Shown one piece after another: positions 1 to 5,985 of a stretch of 14,890 nucleotides of DNA (position 1 is its first letter; the number at the start of each line of letters is the position of its first letter). Source of the stretch: Bacteroidales bacterium UBA4284 (GTDB lineage Bacteria > Bacteroidota > Bacteroidia > Bacteroidales > UBA932); the NCBI GenBank assembly GCA_002395925.1, contig DGVM01000024.1, positions 1-14,890 of the forward strand, in the 5' to 3' direction. Made by a program: the position numbers and the translations under genes. Below the pieces are notes generated by a model, which was not told the origin of the DNA, searched no databases, and worked only from the letters and a program-made list of their open reading frames with translations.

Positions 1-37
1 GTCCCCTGGGGGTGCAGGGGGATAAGTATACCTGTCA
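1..37. repeat. GC-rich palindromic repeat, copy 1
   Basis: This 37-base unit begins gtcccctgggggtgcagggg and ends tatacctgtca, and recurs exactly at 76-112, giving a 75-base period. It contains a short inverted repeat (cccctg at 3-8 against cagggg at 15-20). Its end pairs with following sequence (cctgtc 31-36 with ggcagg 47-52, including one G-U pair). The window starts at the first base of the unit, so more copies may lie to the left. It lies outside any gene and resembles REP-like intergenic elements, but I cannot name a family. Confidence 0.8.
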
Positions 38-56
38 CAGATCAGAGGCAGGGAGT

Positions 57-76
57 CTGAGGGGAACGCCCCTCAG
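57..76. repeat. Perfect 8-bp hairpin between the repeat copies
   Basis: ctgagggg (57-64) pairs perfectly with cccctcag (69-76) around the loop aacg. It sits between the two 37-base repeat copies and shares its last base with copy 2. No T-tract follows on either strand, so it is not a canonical intrinsic terminator. It looks like a structural part of the repeat cluster. Confidence 0.75.
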
Positions 77-112
77 TCCCCTGGGGGTGCAGGGGGATAA
101 GTATACCTGTCA
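76..112. repeat. GC-rich palindromic repeat, copy 2, reaching the rsmE stop codon
   Basis: This is an exact second copy of the unit at 1-37. Its last three bases (tca, 110-112) read on the minus strand are the TGA stop of rsmE, so the repeat abuts and supplies the end of that gene. It contains the same internal inverted repeat (78-83 against 90-95). Confidence 0.8.
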
Positions 113-124
113 GAGACAGGTATA
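102..124. repeat. 23-base palindrome spanning the rsmE 3' end
   Basis: tatacctgtc (102-111) and gacaggtata (115-124) form a perfect 10-bp stem with a 3-base loop. One arm encodes the final residues of RsmE and the other contains most of its stop codon. Read in the rsmE direction the stem is followed by cttatccccc rather than a U-run. It could stabilise the mRNA end or stop polymerase weakly, but it is not a textbook terminator. Confidence 0.7.
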
Positions 125-832
125 GATTATGGTAGTGGCTACGACTGCTGCGGTTTCTGTCCGCAGACGGCTTTCTCCGAGCGTCACGCTCTTCCATCCG
201 AATTCCTGGGCGAGTGACGCTTCTTCGTTGGAAAAATCGCCTTCCGGCCCTATCAGGATACATATTTCGGGGTTCCCGTCTGCAATGAGTGAAGGCTCCT
301 GCAGCAACGCGGGAATGGTGAATTTTTGTCCGTCAAAGCAATAACATATAAGCTTGAGGGCGTCCCGGGGCGCACTGCGGATGTATTCGCTGACGCTAAG
401 CGGCTCGAGAACCTGCGGCACTTTGCCTTTGAGAGACTGCTTGGTGGCGGACAGCACTATCCTTTTGAGCCGCTCGGTCTTGAGGACGCGGCGTTCGGAC
501 CTGTCACCGATTACCGGGACTATCGAATCGACTCCTATTTCGGTCGCTTTTTCTGCAAACCATTCGTAGCGATCGGCGTTCTTGGTGGGGCATACCGCCA
601 TGTGAAGACGGTAAGGATGGGCTCCAAAACCGGGAGTCTCTTCAAGGATGCGTGCGCTGGCGCCTTTGGGCCCGGCCTCGAGCAGTTCGCAGGTGAAAAG
701 CGAGCCGCTGCCGTCGATTACGCAGATGCTTTCTCCCGCCTTGTGGCGCATGACCCTTGTGCAGTGTACCGATTCTTCGGCGTCGAGGCAAACAAGGCCG
801 CCGCCTTGCTGTGTGCCATAGAATATTTCCAT
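110..832 (-). CDS. rsmE: 16S rRNA (uracil(1498)-N3)-methyltransferase RsmE
   Basis: RsmE is a cytoplasmic SPOUT-fold enzyme that uses SAM to methylate N3 of U1498 in helix 44 of 16S rRNA. The 240-residue length is typical. The family's C-terminal SAM-binding knot is visible: IGPEGDF at 194-200 and LRTETAAVV at 223-231, with ATKQSLKGKVP around 129-139 matching the conserved motif before the knot. An N-terminal PUA-like RNA-binding region covers roughly residues 1-70. The ATG at 832 gives the expected family N-terminus (MEIFYG). The gene is divergent from the sugar-isomerase-like gene at 884, with 51 bases between them. Unusually, its last codons and stop lie inside a perfect palindrome belonging to the flanking repeat cluster. 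Confidence 0.95.
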   Translation of the reverse strand: MEIFYGTQQGGGLVCLDAEESVHCTRVMRHKAGESICVIDGSGSLFTCELLEAGPKGASARILEETPGFGAHPYRLHMAVCPTKNADRYEWFAEKATEIGVDSIVPVIGDRSERRVLKTERLKRIVLSATKQSLKGKVPQVLEPLSVSEYIRSAPRDALKLICYCFDGQKFTIPALLQEPSLIADGNPEICILIGPEGDFSNEEASLAQEFGWKSVTLGESRLRTETAAVVATTIIYTCL

Positions 833-839
833 ACGGCTG

Positions 840-871
840 CAAATTTGATAAAAATTGTATATTTGTACAAA
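840..871 (-). promoter_or_regulatory. Possible rsmE promoter (TTTG-N20-CAAATTTG)
   Basis: On the minus strand a TTTG (871-868) is followed after 20 bases by CAAATTTG (847-840). This is close to the Bacteroidetes sigma-ABfr pattern TTTG-N19-21-TAnnTTTG, except that TA is replaced by CA. Only 7 bases separate it from the rsmE ATG, so the leader would be almost absent. This is a motif match only. Confidence 0.3.
858..865 (+). promoter_or_regulatory. Possible -7 box TATATTTG for the 884 operon
   Basis: TATATTTG matches the Bacteroidetes -7 consensus TAnnTTTG exactly, and lies 18 bases before the ATG at 884 in an AT-rich gap between divergent genes. No TTTG is seen at the expected -33 position, so support is partial. 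A start site here would leave a leader of about 10-15 bases. Confidence 0.35.
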
Positions 872-883
872 TCAAAATCTCTC

Positions 884-2077
884 ATGCGCCTTTTTACTCT
901 TACTTCGGGCCTTCACGGCGAACTTTCTGACGACTTGCATAAGGAAGATTTCATCCGCGACATAGAGTCGGCCCTCGGAGAGAGCTTCGATGCCTCCGTA
1001 CTCGATGCCTCCTCTTTCGATTCTCCGCTTCCGTGCCTTGTTTACGTGCGTACCGGTGGCACCGAGGGACTTTTCCTGCAGGCTTACCGGGGACACGAGG
1101 GCAAGCCGGTCCGCCTGCTTACCAGCGGACAGAGCAATTCGCTTGCGGCTTCGATGGAAATCCTTTCCTGGCTCGCCGACAGGAACATCCCCGCAGAAAT
1201 CATCCACGGAGGTCCGGAGCAGGTGGCGCTGCAGTTCAGGCAAGGCGTACCTTCTTCGGGCGACAGCCCTTACTGCAAGCCCCTGTCGGCGCAGGGCGCT
1301 CTCGCGGGCAAGCGTTATGCCGTAATCGGCCATCCCTCCGACTGGCTAATAAGCAGCGACGTGGATTATTCCGAGGCCCGAAGGCTCCTTGGGGCCGAAC
1401 TGATCGACGTCCCCATTCAGGAGCTGGTGGAGCTTGTGCGCGCCGGTGCCGGGGCCGCTCATCCGCAGCTAAAGCCGCTCAACGCTCCAAAATACGGGCG
1501 CTCCCTGGGCGAGGAGGATATGCGTGGCGCGCTTGCCATATATTCGGCGCTCAAAAGCATCATCGCTACATATTCCCTCGACGGGCTTACGCTGCGCTGT
1601 TTCGACCTCCTCACGGCCCTTGGCAATACCGGCTGCATGGCGCTTGCGCTCCTCAATTCCGAAGGGTATATCGCCACATGCGAGGGCGACGTACCGGCCA
1701 TGCTATCCATGGCGCTCGTGCGGCAGAAATATGGCGTTTCGGGCTTCCAGGCCAATCTGTCCCGCATCGACGGCCGCTCCTATCTCTTCGCCCATTGCAC
1801 CGTGCCGCTCGATATGGTGGATGACTACTGTTACGACACCCACTTTGAATCCGGTATAGGAGTCGCCGTCCACGGGCTTCTGCGCGAGGGTCCCGCCCGC
1901 ATTTTCAAGGTCTCCGCCGACCTTCGCAGCTGTTTCGACGAACCCGTCACCCTGGCGGGGAATCCCTACGGAGCCAATCTTTGCCGCACGCAGGTGCTGG
2001 TGCAGGCTCCTGAGGCGCTGCGGGATTACTTCCTTCGTCGTCCTCTTGGAAACCATCACATTATCATACCGTTATGA
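884..2077 (+). CDS. L-fucose/L-arabinose isomerase-like protein
   Basis: This 397-residue protein resembles the sugar-isomerase superfamily typified by L-fucose isomerase, which interconverts aldoses and ketoses in the cytoplasm. The C-terminal half carries the family pattern: LRCFDLL near residue 236, CEGDVPA at 266-272, AHCTVP near 305, THFESG near 320, and LGNHH at 388-392. The acidic residues of CEGD and the terminal histidines correspond to likely metal-site positions. It is shorter than enteric FucI (about 590 residues), so it belongs to a compact branch whose substrate is unknown. The ATG at 884 is chosen because upstream in-frame codons run antisense through rsmE. Its TGA overlaps the start of the C69 dipeptidase gene as ATGA, suggesting translational coupling. 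The family call is fairly sure; the reaction is not. Confidence 0.75.
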   Translation: MRLFTLTSGLHGELSDDLHKEDFIRDIESALGESFDASVLDASSFDSPLPCLVYVRTGGTEGLFLQAYRGHEGKPVRLLTSGQSNSLAASMEILSWLADRNIPAEIIHGGPEQVALQFRQGVPSSGDSPYCKPLSAQGALAGKRYAVIGHPSDWLISSDVDYSEARRLLGAELIDVPIQELVELVRAGAGAAHPQLKPLNAPKYGRSLGEEDMRGALAIYSALKSIIATYSLDGLTLRCFDLLTALGNTGCMALALLNSEGYIATCEGDVPAMLSMALVRQKYGVSGFQANLSRIDGRSYLFAHCTVPLDMVDDYCYDTHFESGIGVAVHGLLREGPARIFKVSADLRSCFDEPVTLAGNPYGANLCRTQVLVQAPEALRDYFLRRPLGNHHIIIPL

Positions 2078-3738
2078 AACACCTGGCCGCTGCGGCCCTT
2101 TCGCTGGCCGCCCTTCTGGCGTCCGCCGTTCCGGGCGACGCCTGCACCAACCTCATCGTCGGCAAGAAAGCTTCCGCCGACGGAAGTGTGATTTGTACCT
2201 ACAACTGCGACGGATTCGGCTTTGCCGCATCGCTGGGCTTTTCGCGACCCGGCCGTCACGCCCCCGGCGAAATGGTTGCTGTGCGCAGCTGGGGCCCCGG
2301 CGCGCAGGTGCACTATATACCTCAGGCAGAGTACACTTACGGTGTTGCCGGCTTGATGAACGAGAATCAGGTGAGCATAGTGGAAACCACCTGGGACGGA
2401 CGCAAGGAGCTCCGCAATCCCGAGGGCTGGCTGGACTATTTCACCCTCATGAACCTCACCTTGCAGCGTGCCCGTTCCGCCCGTGAGGCCATAGGCATAA
2501 TGCATAACCTGGTGCAGGAATATGGCTACAATGCCACCGGCGAATCCTTTGCGGTATGCGACAAGGAAGAGGCGTGGATAATGGAGCTCATAGGCAAGGG
2601 CCCCGGAAACAAGGGTGCCGTGTGGGTGGCGCTCCGCGTGCCCGACGACTGCATCTGCGCATACGCCAACGCCAGCCGTATCAGGCAGTTCCCCCAGGCA
2701 AAGCGTCCCGACAAGAAGCTTGGCTACTGCGTGGTTCCGGGCGAATGTATGTATTCGTCCGACGTGATTTCATTTGCCCGTCAGATGGGCTATTACGAGG
2801 GAACCGACGCCGATTTCAGCTTCCGCGAAGCCTATGGCCCCCTGGACTTCGGTGCGATCCGCTATTGCGAGGCGCGCGTATGGAGCTTCTACCGTAAGCA
2901 TTACGATACCGCCGTCATGGATTCGTACCTGCCTTTCCTCGGTGGCGACCTGAGTGAGCACGATGCCCTCCCTCTGTGGATAAAGCCCGCTGAACCTGTG
3001 ACTTACCGCGAGATCCAGGACAATATGCGCGACCACTACGAGGGTACGGCTCTCGATATGACCGCAGACGTGAGCGCCGGCCCCTGGGCCTCACCCTACC
3101 GCAACCAGCCTGTGAATTACACCTCCTCCGACGGTACCAAGATGTTCCGCGAGCGTCCCATCGGATGCCAGCAGAGCGGTATGACGATGGTCTGCCGCAT
3201 GCGTTCCTGGCTTCCCGACGCGGTGGGCGGTATATGCTATTTCAATCTCGATGATGCCACCATGGTGGCTTACGTGCCCGTATATTGCGGAATCAACCGC
3301 ATTCCAGAGCCATTCCGCCGCGAGAACAACAACATACGCGAGTTCAGCACCCAGAGTGCTTTCTGGATGTGCAACTTCGTGGCCAACATGATATACCCCC
3401 GCTGGAGTGCTATGTATCCCGACCTGCGCGAGGCCCAGCTGGAACTGGAAGACTATTACGAGTCGGATCAGGCCGAGGTGGAGAAGGCGGTCGCCACTCT
3501 TACGGCAGGGGAGATGAGCGATTATCTGACGGGCAAGACCATTGCCTATACAGACAAGATGATGAAGCGCTGGGACAAACTGGCCAGACTGCTGATAGTC
3601 AAGCATAACGATCAGATTATGTTGCCCTCCAAAGACGGCAGTCTCGTCCCCGGACGCCATACTTCGCCCGCCTATGCTCCGGCCTTCGTCGATGCGGTGA
3701 AGGCACAGACCGGCGACCGCTACGTCAAACCGGAGTAA
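2074..3738 (+). CDS. Secreted C69-family dipeptidase
   Basis: This 554-residue protein is a peptidase of family C69 (PepD-type dipeptidase), an N-terminal-nucleophile hydrolase. Residues 1-23 form a hydrophobic signal peptide ending GDA. The next residue, Cys24, begins the family motif CTNLIVGKKASADGS and should become the N-terminal catalytic nucleophile after cleavage. Further family motifs are NENQVSIVETTWDGR (96-110) and DHYEGT (320-325). The sequence before Cys24 does not fit a lipobox, so a periplasmic soluble enzyme is favoured over a lipoprotein. The length agrees with family members. The ATG overlaps the stop of the isomerase-like gene (ATGA). The 3' end is only 8 bases from the convergent radA stop. 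The in vivo substrates are unknown; small peptides are expected. Confidence 0.9.
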   Translation: MKHLAAAALSLAALLASAVPGDACTNLIVGKKASADGSVICTYNCDGFGFAASLGFSRPGRHAPGEMVAVRSWGPGAQVHYIPQAEYTYGVAGLMNENQVSIVETTWDGRKELRNPEGWLDYFTLMNLTLQRARSAREAIGIMHNLVQEYGYNATGESFAVCDKEEAWIMELIGKGPGNKGAVWVALRVPDDCICAYANASRIRQFPQAKRPDKKLGYCVVPGECMYSSDVISFARQMGYYEGTDADFSFREAYGPLDFGAIRYCEARVWSFYRKHYDTAVMDSYLPFLGGDLSEHDALPLWIKPAEPVTYREIQDNMRDHYEGTALDMTADVSAGPWASPYRNQPVNYTSSDGTKMFRERPIGCQQSGMTMVCRMRSWLPDAVGGICYFNLDDATMVAYVPVYCGINRIPEPFRRENNNIREFSTQSAFWMCNFVANMIYPRWSAMYPDLREAQLELEDYYESDQAEVEKAVATLTAGEMSDYLTGKTIAYTDKMMKRWDKLARLLIVKHNDQIMLPSKDGSLVPGRHTSPAYAPAFVDAVKAQTGDRYVKPE

Positions 3739-3746
3739 GGATATCC

Positions 3747-5123
3747 CTAAGCGTTACTGAACAGGGATTTGACGAGCTGCGGTACGTCGGCGACTTTTAT
3801 AACCTTGATTTTGCCGGCAGGCGCTCCGTCCAGCGAACTGTAGGAACTTACGAATATTTTCTTGAATCCCAGGCGGGCAGCCTCTCCTATGCGGCGCTCG
3901 ACCTGGGCTACCGGACGGATTTCTCCGCTCAGGCCCACTTCTGCGGCAAAACAGACGTCGGGAGGTATGGGGTAGTCGAAGTTGGATGACAGTACGGCGC
4001 AGATAACCGCCAGGTCGCAGGCCGGGTCGCTGACCCTCAGGCCGCCTGCCATGTTGAGAAAGACATCTTTGGCGCTGAGCCGGAAGCCGGCGCGCTTTTC
4101 CAGCACTGCCAGCAGCATGTTGAGGCGGCGGGTGTCGAAGCCTGTGGCGCTGCGCTGCGCCGTCCCGTATGCCGCTGAAGATACAAGTGCTTGAACCTCA
4201 AACAACAGCGGGCGGGTGCCGTCGAGCATGGCAGCTATGGCCGCCCCGCTCAGGCCTTCTTCGTGCATGGGGATGAGCATCTCGGACGGGTTCTCCACTT
4301 CGCGCAGGCCGCTGCCTGTCATTTCGAAAACCGCGAGTTCCGCCGTACTGCCGAAACGGTTCTTGATGCTGCGCAGGATGCGGTATGAGCCGCGGTTCTC
4401 GCCTTCGAACTGAAGCACTACGTCCACGATGTGCTCCAGGATCTTGGGGCCGGCGATGTATCCGTCTTTTGTGATGTGGCCGATGAGGATTACCGGTACG
4501 CCGCTTTCCTTTGCAAAGCGCAGGAGTCTTGCCGCCACTTCCTTTATCTGGCTTACAGAGCCGGGAGTGGACTCCGCAGCGTCGGTGTACATCGTTTGCA
4601 CGGAATCGACTATCATGAGGTCTGGCATTACGGCAAGTGCCTCTGCCAGAATGTCTTCGATGCGCGTTTCGCAGTAGATGAGGCAGTCGTCGGGGATGCC
4701 GCCGGGCGAGAGGCGCTCGGCACGCATGCCTACCTGCTTTTCGCTCTCTTCGCCGGTGACGTACAGGGTCTTGAGCGACGGGCACCCGAGGGGGATCTGC
4801 AGGCTGAGCGTCGATTTGCCTATGCCCGGTTCGCCGCCTATGAGAATGAGGGAGCCGGGGACGATGCCGCCGCCCAGCAGACGGTCAAGCTCGCCGATGC
4901 CTAACTGTATGCGGGCTTCGCTTGTGCGGTCTATATCTTTGAGACGGCGGGGCTTGCGCTCGCTCTTTTCGGCCTTGACGCTTTTGCCGCCGCTCTTGGC
5001 GGGCTCAGCGGGAGCCTCTACGAAAGTGTTCCACTCGCCGCATGCCGGGCAGCGTCCGAGCCACTTGGGACTCTCGTTGCCGCAACTGGAGCAGAACCAG
5101 ACTGTCTTGGTTTTATTTGCCAT
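3747..5123 (-). CDS. radA: DNA repair protein RadA
   Basis: RadA (Sms) is a RecA-like cytoplasmic ATPase that promotes branch migration during recombinational repair. The 458-residue protein shows the full architecture: a C4 zinc finger (Cys11, Cys14, Cys25, Cys28), Walker A GGEPGIGKST at 96-105 with Lys103, Walker B-like LMIVDSVQT at 169-177, the RadA signature KNRFGST at 254-260, and a C-terminal Lon-protease-like domain (from about 290). The ATG at 5123 is chosen because it places the zinc finger at the usual distance from the N-terminus; the open frame further upstream lies antisense to the neighbouring gene's reading. Its start overlaps the end of the NlpC/P60 gene by 11 bases, so it is probably the last gene of a three-gene transcript beginning at 8327. 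Confidence 0.97.
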   Translation of the reverse strand: MANKTKTVWFCSSCGNESPKWLGRCPACGEWNTFVEAPAEPAKSGGKSVKAEKSERKPRRLKDIDRTSEARIQLGIGELDRLLGGGIVPGSLILIGGEPGIGKSTLSLQIPLGCPSLKTLYVTGEESEKQVGMRAERLSPGGIPDDCLIYCETRIEDILAEALAVMPDLMIVDSVQTMYTDAAESTPGSVSQIKEVAARLLRFAKESGVPVILIGHITKDGYIAGPKILEHIVDVVLQFEGENRGSYRILRSIKNRFGSTAELAVFEMTGSGLREVENPSEMLIPMHEEGLSGAAIAAMLDGTRPLLFEVQALVSSAAYGTAQRSATGFDTRRLNMLLAVLEKRAGFRLSAKDVFLNMAGGLRVSDPACDLAVICAVLSSNFDYPIPPDVCFAAEVGLSGEIRPVAQVERRIGEAARLGFKKIFVSSYSSLDGAPAGKIKVIKVADVPQLVKSLFSNA

Positions 5124-5985
5124 CCTGCGGGAAATAATATGGATCTTTTGCGAGCAGCTTGACTCCGTTCTCTTCGTTGCCGAGTATGCGTACGGCGCCG
5201 ACAGGCACGCGCCCGTATTCTTCAAGGGTGTTGATACGTACGGTCTTGGAAGAGTGGACAATCTTGCCGTCCCCTATGTAAATTGCTACGTGTGAAACCC
5301 TTATCGGGTTCTTCTTGCCGAAGAACAGCAAGTCTCCGGGCTGCCACTGACCGTCTGCGACAGGCTTTCCGCACTTTATCTGCTGGCTGGCGTTGCGGGG
5401 CAGAATGAGCCCGTTCATGTAGTAGCAGAACTTCACCAGGCCGCTGCAGTCGAAATGCTTGATGCTGTTGCCTCCCCACATGTACGGAGTGCCGGCGAAG
5501 CTGCATGCCAGGTCGATAATGGCCTGAGCAGACGGCTTGAGGGCGCCTGTGCGATTGCCGAAGTCGGTAACCTCGCATGCCCGAACCCAGCCCTTTCGTG
5601 TGTCGGGCAGCTGTACTTCCACCCACTCGCCGCAGATTTTGCCGGTCTGCCTTGTGAGGTTGCCCATCGTGAGGTCGCAGAGAGGGGCGCTGAGTGCGGA
5701 GGCCTCGCTGCGCACACGGGTATATTCGGCGGTGCAGATCCACTTGGGAGCGGAGAGCCAGGCGTCTTTTTCTGCATCTGACAGGATGTGGATGCCGGTG
5801 TCGGTGACCCAGCCGGTGTAATCTTCGGCCTTGACCTTGACCCAGTATCCGCTTGTCTCTAGCGTTTCCACGAGGGCACCCATAATCATCTGGTTCTCAA
5901 GCGGGGCCTCGTAGTCGGGGCTCTGCCTCATGAATGCGGACGACAGCGTAACTACCGCCCAGGAGAGAATTGAAGTCAGTATCAT
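5113..5985 (-). CDS. SH3b-NlpC/P60 peptidase, probable gamma-D-glutamyl-L-diamino acid endopeptidase
   Basis: The 290-residue protein has two N-terminal bacterial SH3-like regions (about 8-62 and 84-140; each ends in a GWV motif) and a C-terminal NlpC/P60 (C40) domain. The catalytic residues are visible: Cys180 in FDCSGL, His232 in VSHVAIYIG and His244 in VHSS. This layout matches the YkfC/dipeptidyl-peptidase VI group, which cleaves murein peptides after gamma-D-Glu. The ATG at 5985 is preferred because its first bases overlap the upstream stop as ATGA; a TTG at 5997 would add four residues. The frame starts almost directly in the first SH3b segment, and no clear signal peptide is present, although residues 2-18 are hydrophobic. 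Location (cytoplasm or envelope) is therefore uncertain. The gene also overlaps radA by 11 bases. Confidence 0.88.
   Translation of the reverse strand: MILTSILSWAVVTLSSAFMRQSPDYEAPLENQMIMGALVETLETSGYWVKVKAEDYTGWVTDTGIHILSDAEKDAWLSAPKWICTAEYTRVRSEASALSAPLCDLTMGNLTRQTGKICGEWVEVQLPDTRKGWVRACEVTDFGNRTGALKPSAQAIIDLACSFAGTPYMWGGNSIKHFDCSGLVKFCYYMNGLILPRNASQQIKCGKPVADGQWQPGDLLFFGKKNPIRVSHVAIYIGDGKIVHSSKTVRINTLEEYGRVPVGAVRILGNEENGVKLLAKDPYYFPQDGK

Noticed and set aside
1..112. Direct repeats as a CRISPR array
   Set aside because: Only two copies, internally palindromic units and a structured hairpin spacer; no cas genes.
102..124. Palindrome as a canonical rsmE terminator
   Set aside because: No U-run follows in the rsmE direction.
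326..883. In-frame upstream extension of the isomerase-like gene
   Set aside because: It runs antisense through rsmE; the family-like sequence and a start context begin at ATG 884.
1033..1824. 263-codon plus-strand frame inside the isomerase-like gene
   Set aside because: Arg/Ala-rich composition typical of an off-frame reading of GC-rich coding DNA.
2074..2145. C69 dipeptidase as a lipoprotein at Cys24
   Set aside because: The residues before the cysteine (GDA) do not fit a lipobox, and Cys24 is the expected catalytic nucleophile.
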